Positions 8,309-17,981 of a DNA stretch of 64,000 nucleotides are shown here, piece by piece; within the stretch, counting starts at the first letter, position 1, and each line of letters starts with the position of its first letter. The notes under the pieces were generated by a model. That model was given only the letters and a program-made list of their open reading frames with translations, did no database searches and was not told the origin of the DNA. Both the position numbers and the translations under genes were made by a program. Origin of the DNA: Streptomyces plumbidurans (GTDB taxonomy: Bacteria; Actinomycetota; Actinomycetes; Streptomycetales; Streptomycetaceae); NCBI RefSeq assembly GCF_019857225.1, contig NZ_JAFJSY010000007.1, positions 16,875 through 80,874 on the forward strand. Reading direction: 5' to 3'.

Positions 8309-10653
8309 CAGCACTGAGCAGGATCCCGGCCCGTCCTCAGGCCCCGGACTCCTCGGTCCTGCGTGGCGACAAGTGGCGCATCACCGTACTGACCGACGGG
8401 CTGCTGCGCCTGGAGTGGTCCGACGACGGCGCGTTCGAGGACCGGGCGTCGAGCTTCGCCCTCCATCGCGACTTCGCCACGCCGCAGTTCACCGTCCGCG
8501 ACGGCGAAGCCCTGGAGGTGTCCACTCCACGGTTCCATCTGATGTACGACCGGCGTGAGTTCAGCGCGAACGGGCTGGTGGTCACCTCACCCACGGGCGG
8601 CCGCTGGCACTTCGGGGAACGTCTGGACAATCTGGGCGGCACCGCGCGCACCCTCGACGAGGCCGACGGACGTACACCGCTCGACAACGGTGTCACCGCC
8701 CGGGGAGGCATCGCCGTCATCGACGACTCCGCGTCCTTCCTCTTCGACGCCGAGGGATGGATCGCCCCGCGCGAGCCCGGCCGTCTCGACCTGTACATCT
8801 TCGCCTACGGCCGCGACTACACGGCGGCCGTCAAGGCGCTCTACGACCTCTCGGGCCGCCCGCCGGTGCTTCCCCGCTGGGCGCTGGGCAACTGGTGGAG
8901 CCGCTACCACGCCTACACCTCGGACGAGTATCTGGAGCTGTTCGACCGCTTCGCCGCCGACAACCTGCCGTTCTCCGTCGCCGTGATCGACATGGACTGG
9001 CACCGCGTGGACTCCGTGCCCGCGCAGTACGGCACCGGCTGGACCGGCTACTCGTGGGAGCGAAGTCTCATCCCGGACCCGCCGGCGTTTCTGGAGGAGC
9101 TGCACCGCCGTGGTCTCAAGACCACTCTGAACCTCCATCCCGCCGACGGCGTCCGCCCGTTCGAGGACGCCTATCCCGACATGGCTCGCGCGGTCGGAGT
9201 CGATCCGGCGTCCGGGGCCACGATCCCCTTCGACCTCACCGACCGGACGTTCCTCGACGCCTACTTCCGCATCCTGCACCACCCGCTGGAGGACCAGGGC
9301 GTCGACTTCTGGTGGATCGACTGGCAGCAGGGCACGACGTCGCGGGTTCCCGGGGTCGACCCGCTGTGGCTGCTCAACCACTTCCACTTCCTCGACTCCG
9401 GACGCGACGGCCGGCGTCCCATGGCGTTCTCCCGCTACGCAGGACCGGGAAGCCACCGTTACGGCGTCGGCTTCTCCGGCGACACCGTCGTCTCCTGGTC
9501 CTCCCTGGACTTCCAGCCGGAGTTCACGGCCACCGCCGCCAACATCGGCTACAGCTGGTGGAGTCACGACATCGGCGGGCACACGCGCGGAGTCCGGGAC
9601 GACGAGCTCGCCACGCGCTGGCTGCAACTCGGCGTCTTCTCACCCGTCTTGAGGCTGCACTCGGCGAACAACCCCTTCATCCGCAAGGAGCCCTGGCAGT
9701 TCCCCCTCGAAGCCCGGCACGCGATGGGCGAGGCGCTGCGCCTCCGGCACCGGCTCGTGCCGTATCTGCACACCATGAACCACCGCGCCGCCATGGGCCT
9801 GCCGCTGGTGCGTCCGATGTACCACCTCGAACCCGACCGCGAGGAGGCGTACCAGGTCCCCAACCAGTTCTCCTTCGGCAGCGAGCTGATCGTCGCCCCC
9901 GTCACCTCGCCCCGGGATCCCGTGACCTTGCTCGGCTCCACCTCGGCGTGGCTGCCACCGGGCACCTGGACCGACATCTTCACCGGCACCGTCTACAGCG
10001 GCGACCGCCAGGTGGAACTGCACCGGGACCTGGCAGGCGTGCCCGCCCTGCTGCGCAGCGGCGGCATCCTCCCCCTGGCCGGCGAGCAGGACCTGGACGC
10101 CACCCGCAATCCCGAGCACCTCGAAGTGCTCGTCGCGCCGACGGACAGCGGATCCTTCACCCTGGTCGAGGACGACGGGCAGGGCGACGGTACGAACCTT
10201 CGTACGGTCACCACGCTGCTGGAGTGGGACGCCGACCGGGCTCGGCTGACCATCGGCGCGGCCGAGGGTCCGGCAGGCATCGTCCCCGCCGCGCGCACCT
10301 GGACCGTCACCTTCCTCGCTGACCTGCCCTCCGGACCGCCCCTGGTCGACGGGCGCCCGGCCGAACTCACCGGCGAGGCAGGGCGGTTCAGCATCACCCT
10401 GCGGGCCGACACGACGAGCGTGACGACCGTCGAGGTGAAGCTCACGGCACCGGTGAGCGCGGACCACTCCACGGCGAACATCGAGCGCATTCTCACCGCG
10501 GCCCAGACGGACAACCCGGTCAAGCTGGAGATGTGGCGCGTCGTGACCTCGGCGCAGCCCCTGCCCGCGAAGATCGCCGCACTGCACGCGCTGCACCCGC
10601 CTGCCCCGCTGCTCGGCGCGGTGGTGGAACAACTCGCCGCGCAGGGGGGCTGA
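8305..10653 (+). CDS. GH31 family alpha-glycosidase
   Basis: This 782-residue cytoplasmic enzyme (no signal peptide) belongs to glycoside hydrolase family 31, which hydrolyses alpha-glucosides or alpha-xylosides with retention. The N-terminal beta-sandwich (residues to about 190) precedes the barrel; PRWALGNWWSRY marks its first strand. The likely nucleophile is Asp339 in DFWWIDWQQG and the acid/base is Asp393 in GFSGDTVVSW. C-terminal beta domains follow from about residue 580. It overlaps by 4 bases the stop of a permease remnant, so it was the downstream gene of a sugar-uptake operon whose front part has been deleted. Its present promoter is unclear; none is obvious in the remnant. Confidence 0.92.
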   Translation: MTALSRIPARPQAPDSSVLRGDKWRITVLTDGLLRLEWSDDGAFEDRASSFALHRDFATPQFTVRDGEALEVSTPRFHLMYDRREFSANGLVVTSPTGGRWHFGERLDNLGGTARTLDEADGRTPLDNGVTARGGIAVIDDSASFLFDAEGWIAPREPGRLDLYIFAYGRDYTAAVKALYDLSGRPPVLPRWALGNWWSRYHAYTSDEYLELFDRFAADNLPFSVAVIDMDWHRVDSVPAQYGTGWTGYSWERSLIPDPPAFLEELHRRGLKTTLNLHPADGVRPFEDAYPDMARAVGVDPASGATIPFDLTDRTFLDAYFRILHHPLEDQGVDFWWIDWQQGTTSRVPGVDPLWLLNHFHFLDSGRDGRRPMAFSRYAGPGSHRYGVGFSGDTVVSWSSLDFQPEFTATAANIGYSWWSHDIGGHTRGVRDDELATRWLQLGVFSPVLRLHSANNPFIRKEPWQFPLEARHAMGEALRLRHRLVPYLHTMNHRAAMGLPLVRPMYHLEPDREEAYQVPNQFSFGSELIVAPVTSPRDPVTLLGSTSAWLPPGTWTDIFTGTVYSGDRQVELHRDLAGVPALLRSGGILPLAGEQDLDATRNPEHLEVLVAPTDSGSFTLVEDDGQGDGTNLRTVTTLLEWDADRARLTIGAAEGPAGIVPAARTWTVTFLADLPSGPPLVDGRPAELTGEAGRFSITLRADTTSVTTVEVKLTAPVSADHSTANIERILTAAQTDNPVKLEMWRVVTSAQPLPAKIAALHALHPPAPLLGAVVEQLAAQGG

Positions 10654-10836
10654 GTCGCACTCCGGGCAGGGGCATCGGCGGCAGTGCGAGCACTCGTACG
10701 GCCGTCGTCGGCTGCGTGCCGGATCACCACCGAGCGCGTATCGTGCGCGATCACGACACTGAGCGGGGGCCGACACAGTTCGTTCGTCCCGGCCTCCGGC
10801 GACCGGAGCCGAGCGTGAGGCCGGAGGCTGAACCGT

Positions 10837-11361
10837 ATGACCGTCGTCGTCTGGATCGTCGAGGGCACCTGGCCCGCCTGTGTGGACGCGGCGCGCGCCC
10901 ACACGCCCGAGGGGTCGGAGGTCGTGCTGCTGCATGTGGCCGACGAACAGCTCCCGGCCATCGCGCACGGTGCGTTCGCGGGGCTGCTCGGACGTGGCCA
11001 CCCCGAACACGATCCGGGACCCCGGGTGGAGCAACTCGCCGCCGAAGCCGCGAGCGAAATGCTGCAGCAGGCGGCCGACCGGCTCGGCCGCCCGTGCACC
11101 CGCGTCGAGCGCACCGGCCGTGTCGAACGGGAAGTGGTCGCCGCCGCCGAGGACGCGGAGCTGCTGATCGTGGCCCGGGACGGCAACCGCAGCCGCCTGG
11201 GACCCAAGAGCCTGGGTCATCACGGCCGATTCGTCGTGGACCACGCCCCCTGCCCGGTCCTGCTGGTCTGGCCGGAGGACGCACCCGGCCTGTCCAGCAT
11301 CCCGGCGCCGCCGCCACACCCACCGCATCCCCACCCCCCGCACCCGCCGGCGGCGAACTGA
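10837..11361 (+). CDS. Universal stress protein (UspA-like) family protein
   Basis: This 174-residue protein has one Usp-like domain. The C-terminal part of the fold is clear: LLIVARDGNRSRLGPKSLGHHGRFVVDHAPCPVLLVWP, equivalent to the G-x2-G-x9-G-S/T ATP loop of Usp proteins, here with LGPKSLGHHGRFVV, so the usual serine pattern is altered. The N-terminal strand is MTVVVWIVEGTW. After the domain comes a 20-residue tail of Pro and His repeats (PPHPPHPHPPHPP), which could bind metal or be unstructured. It stands alone; 183 bases before it hold no recognisable gene. Confidence 0.75.
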   Translation: MTVVVWIVEGTWPACVDAARAHTPEGSEVVLLHVADEQLPAIAHGAFAGLLGRGHPEHDPGPRVEQLAAEAASEMLQQAADRLGRPCTRVERTGRVEREVVAAAEDAELLIVARDGNRSRLGPKSLGHHGRFVVDHAPCPVLLVWPEDAPGLSSIPAPPPHPPHPHPPHPPAAN

Positions 11362-11528
11362 GCCGTCAAGTCTCCTTCCATCAGCCGAGGTTGACGCCGG
11401 TTCGCCCGGAGGAGGATCATCCACCTCCGAAGTGGCGAGGACATGGCTTCACCGAAGCTCGCAGCCATGCGTGCACCGGCCCGGTCGATCCCGCTCATTG
11501 AATTCTCTTCAGCTTCGGGGACTGATAC

Positions 11529-13448
11529 ATGACCACTAGAGATGCCGGGCACGGCAACGCGTCGCGGCTCCGCCGTCGTGCGCTGATCGCGGCGGGTGCC
11601 ACGCTGGTCGTCGCGGGGGCGATGGCCGTGCCGGTGACGGCACTGGCCACCGACGACACCGACTCTCCGTCGACCACCCTGGCGCAGGACTTCGCGAGCG
11701 CCGCCCACGAGTACCAGGTCCCGCGCCAGGTGCTGATGGCGGTGGCGTACCAGGAGTCCGCCTGGGACGCGCACTCCGGGCAGCACAGCACGGACGGCGG
11801 CTACGGGCCGATGCACCTGACGGACGTCACCCCCGCCATGCTGGCCTCGGGCGACGCGGGCGCGGCAGGTCGCGGGAATCTGGCCTCGATGGCCGCGGAC
11901 CCCGCCCTGCACACCCTCCAGGCGGCGGCGAAGCTCACCGGCCTGTCCGCCGAAAAGCTGCGCACCGATCCGTCCGCCAACATCCGCGGCGGGGCGGCGC
12001 TGATCGCCTCGTACCAGAAGAAGGCCATCGGCAGCACGTCCGCCGAACCCGACAACTGGTATGCGGCCGTGGCCCGGTACAGCCAGTCCACTCAGCGACA
12101 GGGTGCCGCCGCCTACGCCAACCGGGTCTTCGCCACGATGAAGGAGGGCGCCGCGCGCACCACGGAGGACGGCGAACGCGTCACGCTCCAGGCCGACAGC
12201 GAAGTCCGCCCGGCCACCGGCCAGTTGGCCGACCTGCATCTGAAGTCGGCGGCGGACACGAACACCGAATGTCCCGCCACCGTGGACTGCACCTTCGTCC
12301 CGGCGTCTCCGTCCAACGGCCAGGTCTCCGACCGTCCCGCCGACGGCATCCGTATCGACACCATCGTCATACACGACACGGAGAGCTCCTACGACGCCGC
12401 CATCTCGGCCTTCCAGACGGCGGGCGGCAGCGCCGCGCACTACGTGATGCGCTCCTCGGACGGCGCGGTGACACAGATGGTGCCCACGAAGGACCTGGCC
12501 TTCCACGCGGGCAACTACTCCACCAACATGCACTCGATCGGCATCGAGCACGAGGGCTACGCCTCGCACGGCGCCACCTGGTACACCGAGGCGCAGTACG
12601 AGGCCACGGCCGACCTGGTGAAATACCTCGCCGACCGGTACGACATCCCGCTCGACCGTCAGCACATCATCGGCCACGACAACGTTGCCGGTCCGAACTC
12701 CTCCCTCGTCGCCGGGATGCACTGGGACCCGGGCCCGTCCTGGGACTGGAACCACTTCATGAACCTGCTCGGGGTGCACACCGGACGGCACGGGGTCGGT
12801 CCCGTCGGCTCGGTGGTCACCATCGCTCCCGGCTTCGAGGCCAACCGGCAGACCGTCCAGATCTGCCCGTCCGACGACCCCACCGGCGCCACCACCGCGT
12901 GCACCGAGACCACGCAGGCGTCCGACTTCGTCTATCTGCGCACCGCACCCAGCGACAGCGCCCCGCTCTTCGGGGACCAGGCGATCCACCCGGGCGCGGC
13001 CGGTACGGACCGGATCAACGACTGGGGCAGCACCGCGCAGTCGGGACAGCAGTTCGTCGTCGCCGACCGGGACGGCGACTGGACCGCCATCTGGTACAGC
13101 GGCTCGAAGGTGTGGTTCTACAACCCGCACGGCTGCAACACGGCCCCGGCGCACGGCGTGCAGGTGATCAAGGCCGCCGGTACCTCCCCGGTCGCGGTGT
13201 ACGGCTCCAGCTACCCCGACGCCTCCGAGTACCCCTCGGGCCTGTCCCCCTCCACCCAGGCCCCGCTGAGCATGTACACCGTCCCGCCCGGCCAGGCCTA
13301 CGTCGCCACCCGGCCCCCGGCCCTCACGGACGACTTCTTCCCCTCCAGCGGCAAGGTCGTCATCGGCGCCAAGCCGATGTACACCCTCCAGTACAACCAC
13401 CGCGTCGCCCTCGTGTACGCGTCGGCGGTCACGGCCGAGGACAAATAG
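11529..13448 (+). CDS. Exported N-acetylmuramoyl-L-alanine amidase (Amidase_2) with lysozyme-like N-terminal domain
   Basis: This 639-residue secreted protein has a signal segment [26 protein letters not shown]. Residues of about 50-200 form an SLT/lysozyme-like region ([28 protein letters not shown]). The central domain is Amidase_2/PGRP type, with zinc ligands visible in [23 protein letters not shown] and the second histidine in the AFHAGN to SIGIEHEG region; it cleaves the bond between MurNAc and L-Ala. The C-terminal third (from about residue 430) resembles an SH3-like targeting region ([30 protein letters not shown]). It stands alone and is followed by a strong hairpin. Confidence 0.88.
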   Translation: MTTRDAGHGNASRLRRRALIAAGATLVVAGAMAVPVTALATDDTDSPSTTLAQDFASAAHEYQVPRQVLMAVAYQESAWDAHSGQHSTDGGYGPMHLTDVTPAMLASGDAGAAGRGNLASMAADPALHTLQAAAKLTGLSAEKLRTDPSANIRGGAALIASYQKKAIGSTSAEPDNWYAAVARYSQSTQRQGAAAYANRVFATMKEGAARTTEDGERVTLQADSEVRPATGQLADLHLKSAADTNTECPATVDCTFVPASPSNGQVSDRPADGIRIDTIVIHDTESSYDAAISAFQTAGGSAAHYVMRSSDGAVTQMVPTKDLAFHAGNYSTNMHSIGIEHEGYASHGATWYTEAQYEATADLVKYLADRYDIPLDRQHIIGHDNVAGPNSSLVAGMHWDPGPSWDWNHFMNLLGVHTGRHGVGPVGSVVTIAPGFEANRQTVQICPSDDPTGATTACTETTQASDFVYLRTAPSDSAPLFGDQAIHPGAAGTDRINDWGSTAQSGQQFVVADRDGDWTAIWYSGSKVWFYNPHGCNTAPAHGVQVIKAAGTSPVAVYGSSYPDASEYPSGLSPSTQAPLSMYTVPPGQAYVATRPPALTDDFFPSSGKVVIGAKPMYTLQYNHRVALVYASAVTAEDK

Positions 13449-13478
13449 CGGCCCGCTGACAGCAGCCCTTTCGCGGCA

Positions 13479-13520
13479 CCGGTGGTGCACAGGACGTCCG
13501 AACGCCCTGTGCACCACCGG
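13479..13520 (+). terminator. Strong hairpin after the amidase gene
   Basis: The arms CCGGTGGTGCACAGG (13479-13493) and CCTGTGCACCACCGG (13506-13520) match over 15 bases around a 12-base loop. The hairpin begins 30 bases after the amidase stop codon and lies before the next gene, so it probably terminates amidase transcription. Confidence 0.75.
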
Positions 13521-13569
13521 CATTTCGGTCATGCGGTGTGCCTGTCACTGCGTCCGAGAGGTCTCCCCT

Positions 13570-14874
13570 GTGCCGTCCTCTTCTCCTGGCGTGTCCGACT
13601 CCGTTCGGCCTGTTTCGTCGAGCCTGTGGCGGGACGGCGACTTCCGCAGGCTCTGGGTGGGGCAGACGATGTCCCAACTGGGCGAACAGGCAAGCCTCGT
13701 GGTGCTTCCGCTGTTCGCCGTCCTGACGCTCCATGCCGGCGCCGGCCAGTTGGGCGCCCTGCGCGCCGTGGGACAGGCGCCGATCCTTCTGCTCTCGCTC
13801 TTCGTCGGGGCATGGGTGGACCGGTTGAGGACGCGCACTTTGATGGTGCTGGCGGACGCCGGCCGGACACTGGCCCTGGGTGCCGCTGCCGTGGCCGGGC
13901 TTCTCGGTTGGCTCGGGCTGCCGGCGCTGCTCGTGGTCGCGTTCGCTGTCGGGGCTCTGTCCGTGGTCTTCGACGTGGCGTACCAGGCGTCTTTGGTACG
14001 GCTGGTGGATCGCGGTCAGTTGGTGCGCGGCAACAGCGCGCTGGAGGGCAGTCGTTCCGCCGCGCAGATCGGCGGTCCGGCACTCGGCGGTGCGCTGGTG
14101 TCCGTGCTGTCGGCTCCGATCGCGGCGGCGTCCAGCGCCGTGTTCTTCGCTCTGTCGTTCCTGTCGATCCGCCGGAGCGGGCGCGGCGAGAACGTACCGG
14201 ATCGCCCGGAACACCCTCCCCGGGTCTGGCGGTTGATCCATGAGGGCCTCTGCTTCGTTGTGCGCGACGGCTCGCTGCGTACCGTGTGCTTCGCGTCGGC
14301 CACCTTCCAGTTCTTCTTCGCGGCAGTCATGACCGTCTATCTGCTCTTCCTGCCACGCGATCTGCACCTGTCGGGCACCGCCGTCGGGCTGGCGCTCGCG
14401 GCGACGGGCCCGGGCGCGCTCCTCGGCTCGCTGCTGGCTGCCCGTCTGCCGCGCCGGTTCGGGTACGGCGTCGTGCTCGTGTCCGCGGCGGCGCTCGGCG
14501 ACGGCGCGTTCCTGTGCGTGCCCGCACTGCACGGCTCGTCCGGTGCGACGGTTTCGGCGCTGCTCGCCGTCAACTTCGTCTTCGGGACCTTCGGCCAGCT
14601 GGTGAACGTCACCATCATGGCCGTACGGCAGACCGTCACGCCGGACGCGATGCAAGGCCGCGCGGCCGCGACGATCAACTGCGTCGGCATGGGGATGACC
14701 CCGCTCGGCTCGCTCCTCGGTGGCTTTCTCGCGGAAGCGTGGGGCACGCGCAGCAGCCTCCTGGTCGCAGCGGCGGGCATGTTGCTGTCGCCCGCGCTGA
14801 TGGCCGTGTCCCCGCTCGCGCGCCTGGGGCGCACGCTTCCCGCCAGGGTCCGGTACGCGCCGCCCACGCCATGA
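13570..14874 (+). CDS. Major facilitator superfamily transporter (probable drug or metabolite exporter)
   Basis: The product is 434 residues with about twelve membrane segments. The start of the MFS fold reads DFRRLWVGQTMSQLGEQASLVVLPLFA, and the loop 2-3 region is GAWVDRLRTRTLMVLAD, the typical DRxGRR-like motif of this exporter group (MFS_3 / enterobactin exporter-like). The GTG at 13570 is preferred to the in-frame ATG at 13531 because the first 13 codons lie close to the terminator and are unlike membrane-protein N-termini. It stands alone and convergent with the GH16 gene. Substrate cannot be predicted. Confidence 0.85.
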   Translation: MPSSSPGVSDSVRPVSSSLWRDGDFRRLWVGQTMSQLGEQASLVVLPLFAVLTLHAGAGQLGALRAVGQAPILLLSLFVGAWVDRLRTRTLMVLADAGRTLALGAAAVAGLLGWLGLPALLVVAFAVGALSVVFDVAYQASLVRLVDRGQLVRGNSALEGSRSAAQIGGPALGGALVSVLSAPIAAASSAVFFALSFLSIRRSGRGENVPDRPEHPPRVWRLIHEGLCFVVRDGSLRTVCFASATFQFFFAAVMTVYLLFLPRDLHLSGTAVGLALAATGPGALLGSLLAARLPRRFGYGVVLVSAAALGDGAFLCVPALHGSSGATVSALLAVNFVFGTFGQLVNVTIMAVRQTVTPDAMQGRAAATINCVGMGMTPLGSLLGGFLAEAWGTRSSLLVAAAGMLLSPALMAVSPLARLGRTLPARVRYAPPTP

Positions 14875-14925
14875 GCGCGTGGGGCTGCCGGCTGCGCGTA
14901 CCGGACCCCGTGAAAAGGACGTACC

Positions 14926-16347
14926 TCAGCTGCCGGACACCGTGTCCTCGAACGTGGTGCCCGCGGAACGGTATGCGTTGATCTTTGCCGTGACCTGGGC
15001 CGGGGTCAGGACCTGGTCCTTGACGTGGAGGACGTAGTCGACCTTCTCGTCGTAGGAGCGGGCGGTCGTGCTGGTCTGGCCGGCGAGGTCGATCAGCCAC
15101 TGGTTGAAGTTGATCGACATGGGCCGCTCGGGCAGGTACGTGGCGTCATGGGTGCCGAAGAGCTGGCCGTCGATGTAGTACTTGATGCTGCTGTTGTCGA
15201 TGGTCAGCAGCAGATCGTGCCAGCCGGCGTAGCTCTGCCGGCCCTCGGTGTGCTGGTTGACCGCCTGCCACGGGTCCGGGTTGTAGGTCTCCCAGGACGT
15301 CGTGTACAGGATGTTCGACGACTCGCCCCAGCCTCCGTTGGGCAGGTACTCGAAGTCGTACTCCGAGTAGTCGTCGGCCATCGGCGCCGTGAGGTCGTTG
15401 ATGGTGAAGAAGGTCTCGACGAGGTGGTCGCCGTCGGGGCCGGACACGGGGGCGTCGGAGAAGTTGACCCGCGCGGCGTACGTGCCGTTCTTGAACTTCA
15501 TCGCCTTGGTGACGACTTCGGTCTGCTTGGTGCTCTCCGCGGTGCCGGCGGTCGAAGTCCGCAGGTTCATCACGGAGTTGCCGCCCGTGCTGGCGAAGGT
15601 GACGTTCTCCGGGGACCAGGTGGCTCCGGGCACTCCGGGCCCGCCCGAGTTGGAGCGGACGTTCCAGCCGTTCTCCGAGATCTTCGGGTCGCTGGAGGTG
15701 GAGTAGTTGAAGTCGTCGAACAGGCTCTGCCCGTCGGCCGGGGGGTCCGTGGGCGGGTCGCCCGGGTCGTTGCCCTCGGGGGCCGCGCCCCACACCGTGC
15801 TGCCCGCCAACTGGGCGGTGATGTTGGGCCAGTTCGCGTACGACGTCTGGGAGGCGCCGAAGGAGTAGTCGTCGCTCTGCTTGAGCGGCTGCCAGTCGGA
15901 GCGGTAGAACCGCAGCTGCATGTCGCCGGTGTCCGCGCCAGGGGCGAGGCTGCCCGCCCCCGAGGTGAAGCCGATGTCCAGGTAGCGGTCGGCGGTGGCG
16001 GTGGGGTGGGCCAGGGTGCCGAAGGTGCCGGTGATGTTGGCGCAGCCCTTGACTGCCCACGAGCAGGCGAAGCGGTAACTGGCGCTGCTGGAGTCGGCCT
16101 TGAAGTAGTAGCGCACCTTGACGCCGGAGAGCTGGACGGTGCTCGCGCCGGTGTTCTTGACCTTGATCCAGGGCTCGGACTGGTCGGCCGTGGCGCCTGT
16201 GGCGCTGGTGCGGTACTGGACGGTCACGGGTTCATCGGCCGCCCGCGCCGTGCCGGACAGGGCGGCGAGTCCGCCGGCCGCGGTGGCCATCGCCACGGCT
16301 GCCGCTGCGGCGACGCGCCATCTGCTGGGGGTGGGATGCGTATTCAT
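14926..16347 (-). CDS. Secreted CBM3-GH16 endo-beta-glucanase-type enzyme
   Basis: The 473-residue secreted protein has a signal peptide (about residues 1-36, ending SGTARAAD). Residues 40-190 form a family 3 carbohydrate-binding module (VKVRYYFKADS, LDIGFTSGAGSLAPGADTGDMQLRF, WPNITAQ), which binds cellulose or chitin. A Pro/Asp linker (DPGDPPTDPPAD) leads to a GH16 domain. The GH16 signature EYDFE places the nucleophile and acid/base at Glu329 and Glu333, with Asp331 between. GH16 enzymes cut beta-1,3(4)-glucans, galactans or act on chitin-glucan cross-links. It lies just after the GH20 gene on the same strand and may belong to the same transcript. Confidence 0.88.
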   Translation of the reverse strand: MNTHPTPSRWRVAAAAAVAMATAAGGLAALSGTARAADEPVTVQYRTSATGATADQSEPWIKVKNTGASTVQLSGVKVRYYFKADSSSASYRFACSWAVKGCANITGTFGTLAHPTATADRYLDIGFTSGAGSLAPGADTGDMQLRFYRSDWQPLKQSDDYSFGASQTSYANWPNITAQLAGSTVWGAAPEGNDPGDPPTDPPADGQSLFDDFNYSTSSDPKISENGWNVRSNSGGPGVPGATWSPENVTFASTGGNSVMNLRTSTAGTAESTKQTEVVTKAMKFKNGTYAARVNFSDAPVSGPDGDHLVETFFTINDLTAPMADDYSEYDFEYLPNGGWGESSNILYTTSWETYNPDPWQAVNQHTEGRQSYAGWHDLLLTIDNSSIKYYIDGQLFGTHDATYLPERPMSINFNQWLIDLAGQTSTTARSYDEKVDYVLHVKDQVLTPAQVTAKINAYRSAGTTFEDTVSGS

Positions 16348-16392
16348 GCTGTTCCTTCCGGAGGGGGTCTGACCTTCGGGTGAGGGTGCGGA

Positions 16393-17922
16393 TCAGGGGT
16401 GTCGGCTGATGCCGAGGGCATCGAGGCGTGCGGTGTGCCCGCGCAGGCGCGAGGTGAAGTCGGTCCACGGAGTGGGTCCGCTCCAACTGCCGTCGGCCAG
16501 GGCGCACAGGCGGGGGAAGGTGAGGTATTCGACGCGTTCACGGGTGGTGGCGTACTCGGTCCACAGCTGGGCCTGGGTGCCCAGGACGCGCGCGGCGGCC
16601 TCCGGGGTGGCGCCCTCGGGTACGGGCTCGTAACCGTGGGTGTCCCGCAGGCTGACGACGCCTCCGGGCTGGCCTGCCGGTTCGTCGGCCGCGGATGTCT
16701 GCGGGTAGTCGAAGTACGTGGCACGGTGGTAGGAGTTGATCACCTGGTGGCCGCGGCCCGCGGCGGCGAGGGCGTGCGCGGGGTCACGCCAGGCCATCAC
16801 CGTGAAGCCGTCCGGCAGTTCCGTGCCGGTCTCGGCCCACCCGACCGGCTGCCGCCCGTTGAGCCTGAGATGCGCGCCGACCTCGCCGAGGAACCAGCGG
16901 TGCAGCGCGGTGCTGTCGCTCAGTCCGGTCTCCCGCAGGCGGGTGGCGGCCACCGAGCTCTGTGTCCATTCGGTGAGGGGGCACTCGTCCCCGCCAACGT
17001 GGATGTGGTGGGAGGGGAAGACGTCCATGACTTCGTCCAGCACGGTGCGGCAGAAGTCGAACACCTCGTCGTGGAGTCCCAGGATGGTGTCGCACACTCC
17101 CCACCTGGTCCACACGTCCAGGACGCGGTCGGGGTGGTTGCCCAGGTGCGGGTAGGCGGCCAGGGCGGCCCGGGTGTGGCCAGGCATCTCGATCTCGGGC
17201 ATGACCGTGATGCCGCGTGCCGCCGCGTACTCGACGAGCCGGGCAAGCTCCGCCCGCGTGTAGGCACCGCCGTGCGGTACGCCGTCGTAGCGCTCCCCGG
17301 TCGGGCCGATCAGGGACTGGAGTCGGTGGCCGCCGATCTCGGTGAGCTTGGGATAGGCGGCGACGGGCATCCGCCAGCCCTGGTCGTCCGTCAGGTGCAG
17401 ATGGAACACATTGATCTTGTGCAGGGCGAGCAGGTCGACGTAGCGCAGCAGAAATGGCAGGGGCTGGAAGTGGCGGGCCACGTCGAGCATGGCTCCGCGC
17501 CAGGGCCGGTGCGGCAGGTCGGTGATCTCCGCGCAGGGCAGCGACCAGGGCGTGTCGCGTTGCGGCGCGGCCGACAGGGCCTGTGCGGGCAGGAGTTGGC
17601 GGATGGTCTGCACACCGCGCAGCAGCCCGGTGACCTCTCGGGCCCGCAGCAGTACGGATTCGGGTCCGATCGTCAGCCCGTAGCCCTCGCCGCCCAGACC
17701 GGTCAGGGCGGAGTCGAGGGCGAGTACGACGGCTCCGTCGGCGGCCGTCCTCAGCGGCAGCCCGGTGGCGGCTGCCAGGGTGGTGCGCAGCAGGTCGGCC
17801 GCCGGTTCGGCGCCCTTGCCGACGCGCAGGCAGGTCTCCTGGGTGAGGGTGAAGTGACCTGATTTGAAGCGGGACTTGGTGGGGCGGGGCAGAAGGGTGG
17901 TGTGGGGTGGGGGCGTGATCAC
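16393..17922 (-). CDS. GH20 beta-N-acetylhexosaminidase
   Basis: This 509-residue cytoplasmic enzyme belongs to glycoside hydrolase family 20, which removes terminal beta-linked N-acetylhexosamine using the substrate's own acetamido group. The N-terminal GH20b domain runs to about residue 150; the barrel begins WRGAMLDVARHFQPL and includes FHLHLTDDQGWRM and the catalytic pair Asp312-Glu313 in HVGGDECPLTEW. A conserved Trp appears in LWTEYA. The start is the GTG at 17922, with GGAGA upstream. It follows the two permease genes of a das-like importer, so it probably splits imported chitobiose or another N-acetylhexosamine oligosaccharide inside the cell, like DasD of S. coelicolor. Confidence 0.92.
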   Translation of the reverse strand: MITPPPHTTLLPRPTKSRFKSGHFTLTQETCLRVGKGAEPAADLLRTTLAAATGLPLRTAADGAVVLALDSALTGLGGEGYGLTIGPESVLLRAREVTGLLRGVQTIRQLLPAQALSAAPQRDTPWSLPCAEITDLPHRPWRGAMLDVARHFQPLPFLLRYVDLLALHKINVFHLHLTDDQGWRMPVAAYPKLTEIGGHRLQSLIGPTGERYDGVPHGGAYTRAELARLVEYAAARGITVMPEIEMPGHTRAALAAYPHLGNHPDRVLDVWTRWGVCDTILGLHDEVFDFCRTVLDEVMDVFPSHHIHVGGDECPLTEWTQSSVAATRLRETGLSDSTALHRWFLGEVGAHLRLNGRQPVGWAETGTELPDGFTVMAWRDPAHALAAAGRGHQVINSYHRATYFDYPQTSAADEPAGQPGGVVSLRDTHGYEPVPEGATPEAAARVLGTQAQLWTEYATTRERVEYLTFPRLCALADGSWSGPTPWTDFTSRLRGHTARLDALGISRHP

Positions 17923-17981
17923 GGGCTGTCTCCGGGGGTCGCGTTGAGGAGGAGTGCGCAGGTGCAGAGGGCGCGGGAGGA

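Noticed and set aside
8587..9627. Long minus-strand frame opposite the GH31 gene
   Set aside because: Composition is typical of antisense of GC-rich coding DNA and the plus strand has unmistakable GH31 catalytic motifs.
11220..13532. 770-codon minus-strand frame opposite the amidase
   Set aside because: No domain, no ribosome-binding site, runs through a terminator hairpin; the amidase with zinc ligands is on the other strand.
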